A DNA stretch of 64,000 nt from Amanita rubescens (Eukaryota; Basidiomycota; Agaricomycetes; Agaricales; Amanitaceae): assembly GCA_015039365.1 (NCBI GenBank), contig WION01000007.1, positions 744,001 to 808,000 on the forward strand, in the 5' to 3' direction. Numbering within the stretch: position 1 is the first letter of the stretch; each line of letters begins with the position of its first letter. The translations under genes and the position numbers were made by a program. Shown here in pieces: positions 1-12,976 of this stretch. Below the pieces are notes generated by a model. That model ran no database searches and was not told the DNA's origin. It worked only from the letters and a program-made list of their open reading frames with translations.

Positions 1-35
1 CTGCTTTACCCTCCCCATCCAGCCCTCTCGCAAAC

Positions 36-1316
36 ATGGCGTTTTCAAACAACTCTGGTGACGAAAAGGTCTACGACATGCAAGATAGCTCTGAATCAAA
101 ACTTCTCCAACGAGAAGACAATCATGAAGCCCCCCTTCCCACTCCCATATCTACGAACGCACCCAAACCCAAGTCCAAACTCTCCGCTGCAGTCATCATA
201 CCGATATGGATCGTTCTCAGCTCCACGGTCATCATCTACAACAACTACCTGTACAACACCCTTGACTTCAAGTTCCCCGTTTTCCTCGTCACGTTTCATC
301 TCAGCTTCGCGGTCAGTTACGCCCGCCTGGGAGGATATCTATCTAACTAACATGGTTACGTCGGCAGGCGATTGGCACCCGTGTCCTGCAGCGAACGACA
401 AACCTCCTAGAAGGGACAAAGGATGTCCACATGACCAAGGAGATGTTCATTCGGTCCATTCTGCCTATAGGCGTCCTGTTCTCCGGAAGTCTAATCCTCA
501 GTAACACCGCGTATCTGTACCTTAGTGTCGCATATATCCAAATGCTCAAGGTATCAACTACTCTCTCTACGTTTGCAACATAACTAACATGGCCCTAGGC
601 TTTCACGCCTGTCGCAATTCTTCTTATATCCTGGACTTTCCGCATCCAAGACCCGAATAAGAAACTAGCCATGATTGTTTTGATGATTTCCAGCGGCGTC
701 GCCCTCGCCTCACATGGCGAGCTGAAATTTAATTTAATCGGCTTCCTCACACAAGCCGCTGCCGTTTGCGTAAGTCATGCCGTTTGGTGACAGAATTCAA
801 TCAATCTAACGTGATCTAGTTCGAGGCGTCTCGCTTAGTCATGATCCAAGTTCTATTGCACAATCTGAAAATGGATCCCCTCGTTTCGTTGCACTATTAT
901 GCGCCCGTATGCGCAGGGATCAATCTTCTGTTTTTGCCATTCACCGAAGGCCTTGCTCCTTTCTACGAACTTGGCAGGATAGGGGCAGGTGTCTTGATCA
1001 GTAATGGAGCTGTTGCCTTCCTCCTTAACGTCGCAGCTGTGTTCCTTGTCGGTGTTGCCAGCAGCCTTGTGCTTACCCTGGCCGGAGTGTTCAAGGTAAG
1101 AACGATGGACATATCGTAATTTGTTATCTAAACGTGACACAGGACATTCTTCTGATAACGGGATCAGTGCTTATTTTTGGCTCCACTATTACCCCTTTGC
1201 AGGTTTTCGGTAAGCTTGACAATTTAACGCAACTCTGTGAAATACTTAGAAATTCGTTAGGTTATTCCATCGCTCTATGCGGCCTCGTCCTATTCAAGAC
1301 GTCAGGAAGCAAGTGA
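36..1316 (+). CDS. Triose-phosphate/nucleotide-sugar transporter family protein (TPT domain, DMT superfamily)
   Basis: Spliced exons give a polytopic membrane protein. The N-terminus is hydrophilic, and the first membrane segment is followed by the hallmark stretch [15 protein letters not shown]. Later exons carry [18 protein letters not shown], then [12 protein letters not shown], an [12 protein letters not shown] segment and [14 protein letters not shown], ending with [12 protein letters not shown] and [12 protein letters not shown]. This order of motifs is that of the TPT/DUF250 family (Sly41-like and GDP-sugar transporter relatives), which exchange phosphorylated or nucleotide sugars across Golgi/ER membranes; the substrate cannot be told from sequence. 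At least five short GT-AG introns are needed. The start is the first ATG at 36. The stop is placed at 1314-1316, but a GTGAGC donor overlaps it (1312) and a further 3' exon is possible. Family assignment is firm, the exact C-terminus is not. Confidence 0.85.
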
Positions 1317-2738
1317 GCACCAGATATCCCCCTTTTTGGAATACACGAACAATCACGCTCCTTACTTGTTACCATTTGGACCATGTCTGCATTCTACTCT
1401 AGTTTGCATATTCTCCGTTACATTGTTTCCCGGAAGCGCCCGTCATCCGTAATGTCGCGTACCTCTTCATCCCACCCCGCATAGATATGGCTGCTGCTGT
1501 TCTGTTTGGATTTTTGGTTTCGCCGGTATATTGTACTTGTCGTGCTGTGCTAGATTGTGTAAAAAAAACATAAATAGACTTTCCAATGTTGCTTGGAGGC
1601 AACTGGACATGCGCTGACATTAAGGCACGCCGGAGCTAGCGTTTTGGTAGCACCCGTCGCAGCAACTGTAAGCATGTCGTATTCGTGCTCTCATCCCTTT
1701 CAACTTCACTGGACTCTCTTCGATCTTGCGACCGATTCGTGTCAGTTTTTGGCGCAGGCACACTAGGCCTGGACGTCCAACAACACAACAACTTCGCCTC
1801 CGACGTGACCGCAGCGCGCCCGCGTTGACTCCGATCTGACACCGACTCCTGCTCTTGTGCTCGGACAATTCCAACACCTACATTCGCAAGTAAAACTCTT
1901 AGCAGCTTTTTTTTTCTCAGTCATAAGGGCGCTTCACCTTGCACAGCAGGCGGTGTCCATGGAATGATCATTGGAGGTTGCTCGTCCGGCTCTGCGCGCA
2001 CGATCAGATTATACCGCCCGTACGCAAAGGCTCTGGGAGGGGGGACGTACGAGTCGTAACCGTGACCACATCCATTCGAATCTGTATACCCCGTTGCGCA
2101 CGTCCCAATCTCTCCATGTGTGGTCAATATTCAAAAGAAGTGCGAGGCACATCTTTTCGTTACTCGTGGAGCATCATCAGTGGCACACCGTGATCCATAC
2201 GAATAGGGACATTTCAATTCTAAACAAAGAGAAAAACGGGTTGTTCCAGACCCGTTAAATTTACCATTCAGGACCCCCTGACGTCAGTGGATCACACTCA
2301 CTTTGAACTTTGAGTGGTTTGCATGCGTTTTGCGGACTTCATGGGAATCTCTTTTATTGGCATCTTGATATATATGGTGCTGACGGCTGTCATCCGTCCC
2401 TCAAAAAGCGACAATAACGATTCATTAACGTATATTACAGCCAGTTCCTAACGCAGGTAAGCATATTCATCTATGCACAAGAGCAATTAGTGAATTCGAG
2501 CATACAGAGCGCGAAACGTCATACGTACAGTTAAGTCCAGCCATGCATAGCGACGAGTAAGGAAGTTGGAGATGGAGATGGGCGCTACGATGACGCCCAT
2601 GACTGCGTCACCAATCTACCCAGCCTCAGTATGGGACCTCCTCGCGTCAACAGAACAGCACCAGAACGGGAAGGAGGGTGGCTTGTAGCATGGACGATCA
2701 ATCGCGCTATAACTTCGCCCTAGGATGCATGTTTTAGA
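1317..2738. other. Intergenic, no supported gene
   Basis: Only short, mutually overlapping open frames without recognisable domains or consistent splicing are seen. The stretch separates the 3' end of the transporter from the 3' end of the convergent DUF155 gene. Confidence 0.6.
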
Positions 2739-4596
2739 TCAGTTTCTCACATCTCGCGTAAAAACCCGTACCAATTCAACAAGAACAGCAACAGCAATCA
2801 ACCTGTTAATATCAGATAAAGACTTGTCGTTTGCGGTGTTAATATCAGCCTCACCATATCACAATCCAAGTTATTCGCTCCATAGCCGAGTTGTTGAGAT
2901 GGTCATGGATGGCATCAAGCTACAAAGAAAAAAGTCAGCAATCATGCCAAAAGTCAATCTTTTCCATTCGACGCACGAAGTCACTAGCCACAGCCAATTT
3001 TTCATTCAGTACTTGTACACGTGGCTTGATTTCCATATACTCTCGGACGGCGTCGTACAAGCTTTTGAGACTTGCTTCATCCCAGAATAGCTCTGGGATA
3101 TCTAGCACGTTGGACACGAGGTTGACGTCGCGGCGGAGCTTAAATAGGCGACCAGTAAGTTTCAACGCCTCGTGACGTCGCATTCGCAGGCCCCCCGAAT
3201 CGGCAAGCTGCCTTGGAATGTCCATTGCTTGCGGAGATGAAAGAACATGTTGGGCTATTGTTTCAAAATGTGCAAGTAGAGTGGATTGTGCGAATGCGTG
3301 TGCAATGGAGAGTTTCAGTAAATGGGACCGGGACTTGAGCGCTGCGCGGATCAATTCGCCATGTAATTCGATTGTAAATCTGGTACTTACTGAAGAAGTC
3401 GTTATATATACGTGGATAGGCTATATTAGGATCGTGCTGTGCGTGCCATCACAGTCGAGTCAGCGGCAAACCCCAACCTATACGAAAGACGTACAGCAAA
3501 ATGGCATTCTTCAATCTCCCAGTCGTCTTCCTTGAACTTCCTTCGTATGATACCCGCATTTTGGAGATCTTCCAATATATCTAGCTCGTGTCGCTCTTGG
3601 AAACCGAAGAATACGGCTACCCCATATTCAAAGAACACAGCTTCGGCCATGTCTTGATCCTCCTCTGTCTTGAGGACCTGGGGCGGGCTTCCGTGGTAAG
3701 CTTCTTCCCATGCCGATTCCACAGCACGAGTGTCAGCTTCAGTATCAGTAAGATCGAATAATACACCCTCTGACGCTGACAAAGGCACTTCAGTTTCTGA
3801 TTCAGTTACGACGATGTGTGAAGGTCCTTCCAGTTCAGGTGGGAGGGATGATGACGTCGGGCGCACATTACGACGCCCAACAGGCGAAGTAGACGAGATG
3901 TATCCGTCGCGTGTAGCTCTCCTAGGAGGACGTTTGTTGTGTGGCGTGAAGTAGGAACCCTGGTAACCAATCTCCTCCGCTTCTGAGAAATGTGAGACGT
4001 CCGGAGGCCCTCTCGGCGCGGAGGACCGGACATTGGCACCTGGGCCGTATCCAGGAAGTAAAGGAAGATAATAGGCCTATAATAATAATCGTGACATGAG
4101 CAGTTTAAACCGAACAAGAACGGATCTATCTCGGTACCGCATATAAGGCCTCTCCGAACACTCTCGGAGTTACATTATGCTCCCTCTTCAAGAAAGACGC
4201 CATGTGCTTCATTTTAAACGATTCTGCAACGCAGTACGCAGTTATCCTCTTGAAACCGGCCTGTTTTCTCTGCTCCTTGGACATCCGCTCCGCTGCGCTT
4301 TTATACTCCCGGGTACCCTTATCCGTTTCGTAACCCAGAAAGTCATCCACCTCGTCGACATTGGGATGGGGCCGCGTTTGTGGAGCGGACGGTAACACGA
4401 CTAGTTTCTGGGATGTTTTTGAGGTTCTTTGAGCCTTCTGGGCGCTTGTCGTGAGACTGGGACCCGGAACCCTGGGCGCTACGAGTGGCCCCCTACGGAG
4501 GACGGTACCCTGTGCACCCAGAGCAGTTAAGCCTGATGCACGTCGTCGACCAGGGAGCGATTGACCATGGGCCGAAAGACTACGCTGAGTGGACAT
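2739..4596 (-). CDS. DUF155 / RMD1-family membrane protein (Sif2/Sif3-like)
   Basis: The encoded protein has a long basic, Ser/Pro-rich N-terminus, then the DUF155 core: ITAYCVAESFKMKHMASFLK, an acidic linker, EAVFFEYGVAVFFGF, IEECHFAVRL, and a helical C-terminal half with LLKLSIAHAFAQSTLLAHFE and the RDVNLVSNVLDIPELFWDE motif. Splicing from a GTGCGT donor after ASDF joins LDAIHDHLN and AMERITWIVIW, and one more intron leads to a hydrophobic tail (LIAVAVLVELV) that is the expected C-terminal membrane anchor. The stop is at 2739-2741. Family members include yeast Rmd1/Rmd8, human RMND1 and S. pombe sad1-interacting factors; they are membrane-anchored organelle proteins of unclear biochemistry. 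The start chosen is MSTQRSL at 4596; an in-frame ATG at 4623 is the alternative. Confidence 0.88.
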
Positions 4597-5151
4597 GACG
4601 AGGCGGAACACAACAATGGTCAATGCCGCAGTCCCTACTCACGGTTTCTTCACTGGCTCATACCGGATGTCTGCACACAACAACACGTCCAAATGTTTTC
4701 TGATCATAGATACAATCTAAATGTCCAGATGCAGATATAATTAAATTTAGTCGAAGAATTGAATAATTCTCGAACGCGACAACTTGGTATTCCGTCAGAA
4801 GGCATCCAACAGAAAGATATTCCAGCCTTTCAGGGAGCAGATATAGATATCATCAGCACTGAAGTGCTGACCAGCGATCATACATTCGACTCCGAGCACG
4901 TTCTACTAGTGCAATCCGAGCGTGATTCTTGCACGCGCTGCGACGGGCCATTTGGACGTCCCATAGAAAGCGAACAGAGGGCGATCGACAAGTTCGTGAT
5001 CAGACTCACCAGCCGAGACTCCTCACCTCAGCGCTCGCACGCATAAGTTTGTCTTTGTTGCTTGATAATGCCAAAGGACGCTTGTGCACGGACCACAGAA
5101 GACGTCTCATCTATACGCCAGAGAGGTCAATCTAATCGACGAAACAGCAAA

Positions 5152-5445
5152 ATGTCGGAACCAACAGTGTATATCAAAGGCTACAAAGTTGATAGAGAGA
5201 AAACCAAGGCGACGTATGGCAGCACAGAGGACGATCCGGAGAATGTAAGATTTTTGGCCCTTTGGGAGAAGTTTCCCCTCCCTTTCAAGTATCTTGGGAA
5301 CGGAATAGAGCCAGATGGGAGTATTGCCCTGGTCTTGGTCCTCGAAGATGAATATGATAGAGAGCGTCTCGAAAAGATAGCTATACCATCTCTTACTGCG
5401 CCATACACGAAAGTCTTTACTCCAGGGATTTGGGTCAGTGTTTAA
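5152..5445 (+). CDS. Small hypothetical protein (97 aa)
   Basis: A single open frame starts at MSEPTVYIKGYKVDREK and ends IWVSV-stop. It is acidic and charged with no signal peptide or membrane segment and no family I recognise. The composition looks protein-like (VRFLALWEKFPLPFKYLGNG), which is why it is listed. It could be the first exon of a longer gene, because a GTCAGT donor lies just before the stop. No neighbour suggests a role. Confidence 0.35.
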   Translation: MSEPTVYIKGYKVDREKTKATYGSTEDDPENVRFLALWEKFPLPFKYLGNGIEPDGSIALVLVLEDEYDRERLEKIAIPSLTAPYTKVFTPGIWVSV

Positions 5446-6480
5446 GGGAGGTCAGGAAGTTCATAACAGTTATTAGAACTAATAGAAGTTCTAACTGTGA
5501 TTTATCCAGGAGCTCCACAGATCCACTGGCTACAGAATGGGATGGGCGAGGAATATTTTGTTAATGCGGTAGCATCGTAACGAATATCACCGAGTCATTG
5601 ACATGGTGTTGCTATTATTAACATGGTTACGGTGAACGCCGCCATCCTCGTATCTAATCTATATCGACGCGTCCTTTTTTTTTTCATTGCTCAATCAGAA
5701 TACGTGTGGCCTCCCCATTTCAGCCCACGTCAGTCCTCATAATAACCACATGCCACCTTTACGGACAAACAAAGAGGTCGGCTGCAAATGACAATGAAAC
5801 ACAGACATTTCATTTTTTCGCATATCGCTGATCGTCCCCCGCCGTTTAACAGAACTTTGCCAATAACTCCACTGATCCAGGGAGACCCAACAATCCAGTA
5901 GCTTACGGAGAGGGTCAAATGGCTGGCACTGAATAGTTCCAGCCGTTCAATCAGCAGTCCCATATATTCAACCAGCAACTTCAAGTATTCACTCAGCTGA
6001 CGGTCCAACTATTCACTCAGCAGCTCCCGATGAACACCCAGCAGCACCCGACGTCCATCCAGCAGTCGTCAATGTCTACGTCTACTATGCGAATGGATAT
6101 CCATAATATGAGATTGGTGGGGACGGTGAGAAAGACGAGAATATCGTATCATTTGGATGTATGTAGAAATCTATACCTCAAGCGGATGATGAGTTTGAAT
6201 TGCAGTCAGTTTTATGGTGCGGAACTTTCAACTTCGCAAGATGCTAACCCTCGAATCTCAAGCAAACTTCAATCAAGTCCTCACCTTCACGGCGAGCAAT
6301 TTAAATAATGGTATCACTAAATTACTGCCATTTGTGCTAGTGATATTTTATGCAAAGATAGCAACGATAGCAAATGCGGATGTTCTCTACTAACAGATGC
6401 CGCGAACGTAAGTATATGTCGTCACAATCGTGAGTGCTATGCTTTGGTATATTGATCGATTCTTGAACACAAGGTCTTTT
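5446..6480. other. Intergenic with a degenerate Gln-rich repeat, otherwise no supported gene
   Basis: Downstream of the small open frame and downstream of the MFS gene. Apart from the short repeat at about 5.95-6.07 kb nothing interpretable was found. Confidence 0.5.
5946..6068 (+). repeat. Degenerate tandem repeat encoding F-x-Q-Q units
   Basis: About six imperfect copies of a roughly 21 bp unit of the type TTCAAYCAGCAG. All lie in one reading frame (FNQQ, FNQQ, FTQ, FTQQ, NTQQ, SIQQ) that is closed upstream by a stop codon. It may be the relic of a Gln-rich coding region or a minisatellite. Confidence 0.5.
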
Positions 6481-8820
6481 CTATTTCGTCAAAGAGCTTC
6501 TTGCACGCATTGCTTCTCCTTTGAAGTATATCCAGATCGGGAAAGGAATACCGAGCACAATGGCAAGGCCAGCGAGCAACTATATGAGGCGCGCAAAGAG
6601 ATAAGTCAAAGAAAATAATAGATCAGAAGACGCACTGAGTTTCCTCCCCCAAGACCCATAGCTTTATACATTTGCGAACCGAACAATGGAAAAGCAAAGC
6701 CCAACAGCGATCGCAATACCTGTAAAAAGGTCAACAAACCCTTCACCAATGTACATTAGAAGAATGGTTTACCGATGCCGCCGAGATGGCGCTTGCTGCG
6801 TATTTAAAAGCGTCAACAAGGTATAGCTGAACTGGTAAACTAGTCATTGCAGGTTAATGAATGGAGCCATGCTGTTGACTACAACGTTACGCACTAGGTG
6901 TTCAACATGCCTGTTATAGATCGATTAACTGGCTACTCCACGAATGGGAATTGACTTACCAAAACCGAATATGCCAGAGCCGATGATAGGCATTATCCAG
7001 TGTAATTTTGCTTGCGCGGACCATCCGTACCAGCTGAACGCGACCATACTCAGGAGTCGCACGCACAAGATATAACAATATGACATACAATAATCCAATA
7101 GGGACAGTGAAAGAGGCAACTATCATTGCAGGCATGCGCATCTCTGGTTTGCCCACTCCGCCATTCTTGTCGGCAAGCTGGGGGAAAATAGTTGGTCAAA
7201 AATCTTGAAGAATCCTTGAATCCACTCACATATTTATACATCTGATCAGCTGTCCGTGCGCCGAATCCCATAGCAATCAAGAATCCTACGCCCAGGCCTA
7301 GATAAGTTAACCCGTCTATGCCGGGCCCGAAGCCATACGTCTCCGAGAAAAAGTCTGTCAAACTGGTTATTACCCGAACAAGGCATTTCGCGATCAATAC
7401 CTACCGGCAAAAGTACTAAACATTAAATAGTAGATGCCTGATGATACGCTTGAGCTACCAACGACCAATACAGTCTTGATGTTACTTACCATATAAGCTA
7501 AATAAGGATAAATACATCAGTGGCAACTTCCAGCGGACGGAGTAGAAACGTACAAAGCCATATAAAGAGAGAGGATAAAGCAAATAAAGCTTTGGGTTAA
7601 TAATACAATGGGTCGGACGAGGTTATCTCGGAGGTCGTGCACTTTGTTTTTCTTGGACTGCAGCAGTATTTCGAGCTTAGCTGCTTTCTCCGGGTCCTCC
7701 TTAGATTTCTCAAGCTTTCTGATCTGTATGATAGGCGCATAGGTCTCCCGCAAAAAGGGAAGTCCAACAAGCGAGGCCAAACCACAAGCACCTGTAAAAC
7801 ACGAATTAAACCAAGTCGGACAATGCCAAACTAGGACGTACCAGCAAGAACAATGAAAATATACTTAATGCCGATTGTTTGAGAAATGTAGCCACCGGCA
7901 ACGGGCCCAATGACAGGTCCTGAAAATCAAAATTCAGAGGGCAAACTCTTGTAGCTCGAATATAAACCATACCAATTAGAGGGCCTATCACGTATACAGC
8001 CATGGCAAGAGCTCGGTCTCGCTCTGAGAAAAGGTCACCGATGGATCCCCCGCCAATTGCGAGGGGGGCTGCTCCTGTAGAACCGGCTTCATATAAAATC
8101 AGTAAACGTAGAAGATGTATAAATTGTTTCGGGATGCTTACCAAGGAAACGGAACGCAATTAGGGTGCCCGTATTTGGAGAGTATGCACAGCCCAGATTG
8201 AAAATCAAAGTGAGGATATTAGATATATGAAAGACCCAAGTCCTTCCATACATCTCGGACAGAGGTCCAAGAATGAGAGGCTGGCTGATGTATCAGGACG
8301 TGTCTTTGTTGAATGTTCAACAACAAAAAAATGACGTACAGTAAGAGCAAATGAGAGTAGGAAAATACTGAGCGTCAAGGCCACTACGGTAGCGTTCACA
8401 ATGTGATATTTCAAAGCTATTTCAGGTAAGCCAGGAGCAATCATAGAACTACACAGTGGCGGGATCAACGTGTAGAATGACACCTAAACCGTTTAAGAAT
8501 CGTGAAAGATCACCAGGTAAGGTTAGAGAACGTACAATACCAACGGCAACCCATTTCCTGCCAAGGGACCAATTTCTGGCATTGTCAGGATCATTTTCCC
8601 AGTCATCCAAGTCGTGGTCTTGTTGAATTTCCACCCCCGTCGAGCTACGACCCGCCATTTTGTCATCTTCCCCCTTTGCGCGTAGAGGAGTCGAGTCGTC
8701 TTTCTCGGATGGGGTAGGAATCCGGTCTAGATTCGAAATGAAAGTACTAGTTGGCCGGGATTGCTCTTCATGTTGCCCAGACTCCACCGACAATGACATT
8801 GAACCTCTCTGTACACCCAT
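6481..8820 (-). CDS. MFS transporter, DHA1 family (drug:H+ antiporter-like)
   Basis: A hydrophilic N-terminus leads into DDWENDPDNARNWSLGRKW, the signature that precedes helix 1 in fungal DHA1 carriers. Then come SFYTLIPPLCSSMIAPGLPEI, a PLSEMYGR-type loop, AIGGGSIGDLFSERDRALAM, the antiporter motif VIGPLIGPVIGPVAGGYI and the central-loop motif LRETYAP. The last exons read FPLFGSQMYKAMGLGGGNS and, after a 56 bp intron (6580-6635), LLAGLAIVLGIPFPIWIYF with a stop at 6481-6483. This makes about 12 membrane helices, the normal length. DHA1 carriers export drugs, polyamines or small metabolites across the plasma membrane; the substrate is unknown. About eight short introns are present. The start at 8820 is the first ATG; one six codons downstream is possible. 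Confidence 0.9.
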
Positions 8821-10089
8821 TAAGAAACGATGATCTCAAGGAACGGGAAAAATATAAAGAAACTCACCTTGGCCGGAACGCGCAGTAATGGTTAATGACT
8901 GGGGAGCAGAGCGGCGAGCTCGTGGTGTTCGTTGTGAAAGGTCAAACTCGGATGACAACTTTGGACCTCAGCCAATTTACACGTTATAACCCTTTAGTCA
9001 TTTTACAACAGATCTGGATCAGCGGCGACCGCTGCATGTCAATGTTCAGCGTGAGTATTTGATGAACCATACGAGTTTATCACATTGCCATGATCCATAC
9101 GCTAGATCTAGCCTTTGTACTAGCTTTAATAAAAGTCAGGGCGGGTCCCGGGAGTATAATGCGCCATCTGTCGATAAAAGGTAAGGCTCATATAACTTGA
9201 ACCAGCACAAGCGAAAACAAAATTGTGCATCGTACCGTCGCAGATTTGAGGCGGACACACGCGGTATTTGTTCACCGTTTGTCAAATAAAAAGCCGTGAT
9301 AAAACATTTGCGAATATGTGTTCTTTGAGATGCCACGGCCAACCCCGGAAGGTCTTCTTCCATCCCTTCTTTTGGAAGTTGGAAGCTTGTAATAGATTTC
9401 TCAGGGTCATTGATCAGAATCCAACGAGCAAGTGGAGTATAATGGCATATATTTACATAAATGGGGTGAACCCTTGAAACTTAAGCCAAGCTTGTTTGTG
9501 GGCCTCTGTGTATTTGATAAATGTACCCGTTAATGCCGAGCGCGCGAGAACCGCTGTGAAACTGTGAAGTGGCGGCCGCGCTGGAAAGGCGGATCTATAC
9601 CACACTTCATTTTCCCCCACGCCGATGACCGCGGCTTCGACAAGTAATCATGCGGATTCTCGAAGGTTATGACAGGGAGGTCTAGCGTCCATACCAATTG
9701 ATCACTTTTTTTTAATCTTCGAGGGCTCCGTGCTAAGATAGTGTGGCAGAAACCATTCAAGCGAAAATGCACTAGTCCAAATCGAAGTTGAATACATTGG
9801 AACTTGGAACCTGTTGGAACACGTTGCAGCGTCGGGAACCACGTGTGTCCTATTCTTGGAATGATAATTCTCATCATCAGAAAGTTCAAACTGACACTTC
9901 TGCGGTGCCCTTTGCCCAACCAGCCATCTCCAACCAATGTAGTATTCAAGTTGATTATAAACTATATACCGTCCAGTACTACTTCTAACGAAAGTGCAAG
10001 AAAAAAATAATATTAATGCATGTCCAACAGTCCAAGTCCGTCCAGGTTCCAAAAAAACCAAACTGTAAGCCCAGGTCTTATCCTGTTTC
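8821..10089. other. Intergenic, no supported gene
   Basis: Several medium open frames overlap on both strands around 9.5-10.1 kb, but none shows a domain or plausible intron structure. The right part is the 3' flank of the GT61 gene. Confidence 0.5.
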
Positions 10090-11982
10090 CTAACGACCGG
10101 ACAACGTCGTCTGGATAGCTTCAACGATCGCATCGACATCTATCTTCACCACTTGCTCATTGTCCGGTATCGTCACCGGCGGCAGATTGCTCAAAGTAAA
10201 CTTCCTGTAGTCACGTTATTGAGACTATACGCCCTATTGAAATGCAAAACGCACCGGTCCCGACCCATGGCGATATACTGTAACCCAATGGATTGCGCAG
10301 CCAATGCTCTATCTCGGACGAAGGTATCTCCGGGGAAAAGCTCCACCAGTGTGGACTTGGATGACTGTTTCATAAACATGCTATCAAAGAGATGATCTCC
10401 ATGCACCCCTAGCACGACCTGAGGGTAGGAGGGAAAAGCTTTAGTTAGGGCTGTAAACAGATAAGAAAAGACTTACGGATGATCGGGCAATGGCGGACAT
10501 CTTGGTATCCCAAGCAGTCTCGTTAGTCAATGTCGAAACGACCTGCAACTCGTACCCGTTGGCTCTCGCCATGTTTTTGAGGGAGCGCACGAGCAATTCA
10601 TGATCGTTATCTTGCAAACGTGGTTCATTCGCTTCCGCTTGTCTTTGTAGATATGTCACGACATGCTTTGACCGAGTCTCTTCCTTCAAGTCGTAAAAGC
10701 TCGTTAATGTACGTCTTATCGGCTCCCACCAGTAAGGCGATCCTTCCAACGTAAAAGATGGAGCAAAGATCGGTTGATTTATATCAAGCGATTTTTGAGC
10801 TGCCGTCCGGTCAGCTACCACGATGCGTTCCATCACGAATGGGACTTGCATCTTGTGATAGTCTTCCCAATCCTCGTAATAGAGAGGTGTCAATCGAGGA
10901 AACGCAGCTTTAGCGAGGTAAGGATGGAACCCAGTATCGACACGTCTCCTGCGAATCGAGTGATTTTGGAAAGGCGGATTTGCGTCCGTGAAGAAACGAT
11001 TGTTGGGGAAGACGAGTCGAACAGGCGAGGGAAGCGTGGTCTGACCAGAGGCGTCGATCGAGGTATCGAGCGAGCTATACGTACGCCAAAGGGCGAATAG
11101 CGTAGAATTGTCTTCGAGAAATAGTCTCAGCGAAACAAATGATGGAAACCATAGAAGCACACTCACGGGGCGTCTTGTCTGCAGACATCCAAGTGACATC
11201 TCGAATCCTGCATGACAACCATTGTCAGAATATGTCAGCGACGAGGAACAAGCCTACGTACAAACCACCAAATTTCCCTAAGATAGACTTTCCTTCCTTT
11301 ACTGACACGATCTTCCATTCGTTATAATCCGTACTATTAGTAGCAACAATTGCAGTCAAGTCCGGGAATGAAGACCGGTTATCAGTGACGATGTACGTCG
11401 TTTTGTTGAATAGAATGACGTTGTCCATAATGGTATAACCTTTTGACGGCTCGGGTGAGAAGCTGGTAGTGTTGAGAGGGGTAACGTACCTGGTGCATGT
11501 TTCACCAACTTGGACACCGGGACGTCATTGTGCCACCAGAGCAATGCCTGGTCTACGGTTGACAGTCCCAGGAAGCTGCTCGTGGTAGCACCGGGCATTC
11601 TTTTGCTCACCCACATGGCACCGTGTCTTCCCATTCCCTTCGGTTGGCTTCGTTCGGACCCGTCCCCGGCAACATGACCAGTATCCCAAGTCCATTTGCC
11701 ATATGCTTGCTCCTCTAAAGCGTCTCTCCATCCTTCAGGCTTTCGGCCGTCGTTGTCGATGTATTTTGTTTCTCCCAGGCCGAGGCGGGTTAAGAGAGCA
11801 CCTTCCGTTGCACTGGGATTCAAGCCAAGGAGAGTCAACGATGTGTCGATGTTATAAGATATAAGGTAGACCGTCAAGGAGAATAAAATGAGGGTGAGTT
11901 CGCGTCTATCTGGGAGGCTAAACCATGTCATCGTGAAGGCATGCGAGAGGAACGTGACAGGTGTTGGTGGAAGTAACAACAC
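10090..11982 (-). CDS. Glycosyltransferase family 61 (DUF563) type II membrane protein
   Basis: The N-terminus has a short cytosolic part and a single hydrophobic anchor (LTLILFSLTVYLISY), typical of Golgi glycosyltransferases, then a luminal stem. The catalytic region contains the family segments VMERIVVADRTAAQ, EANEPRLQDND, LVRSLKNMARANGYELQVV and the C-terminal VLGVHGDHLFDSMFM, which corresponds to the GT61 HGxxL nucleotide-binding motif, followed by VELFPGDTFVRDRALAAQSIGLQYIAMG with slight splice uncertainty. Splicing adds a last exon ending QTTLSGR with stop at 10090-10092. GT61 enzymes transfer xylose, arabinose or GlcNAc to glycans or glycoproteins; donor and acceptor cannot be assigned. 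At least four introns. The start at 11982 is the first ATG; an internal Met 17 codons later directly before the anchor is equally plausible. Confidence 0.85.
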
Positions 11983-12129
11983 AAACGCCGACTCCGAAGC
12001 TCACGATAGATACAAGGCAATGACTAAAAATTCCCACTACCAGTGACTTTTACAGGAAATAGGAGTATAATAGGTGCACAAAACTAATAGTACATGGCCG
12101 AAATAATAATAGAAGGAAAGGGGATGCCT

Positions 12130-12805
<676 letters not shown>

Positions 12806-12927
12806 TGTAGATATGTACAGAGACTGGAGAGAATAGATGAGGTGGAGATGGTGGTACGAATGAAAGCTGGATGAATCAACAAATGGCGCTGAAGCGCGTC
12901 AATTTATGTACTTTTGTTTAGCGGTGT

Positions 12928-12951
12928 CACGTGATCACGCGTCTGACGCGT
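12928..12951. promoter_or_regulatory. Cell-cycle-type promoter cluster: CACGTG plus two ACGCGT boxes
   Basis: In the short divergent promoter between H2A and ATP10 lie an E-box CACGTG (12928-12933) and two perfect ACGCGT hexamers (12937-12942 and 12946-12951), 9 bp apart start to start. ACGCGT is the core of the MluI cell-cycle box bound by the fungal MBF complex at G1/S genes. Function here is inferred from the histone gene alongside. Confidence 0.5.
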
Positions 12952-12976
12952 TCTTTGGAGCCGCGATTTTTTGTTG

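Noticed and set aside
9530..10139. Overlapping minus-strand frames of about 140 codons
   Set aside because: Two different frames cover the same bases, neither resembles a known family, and they lie in the 3' flank of GT61.
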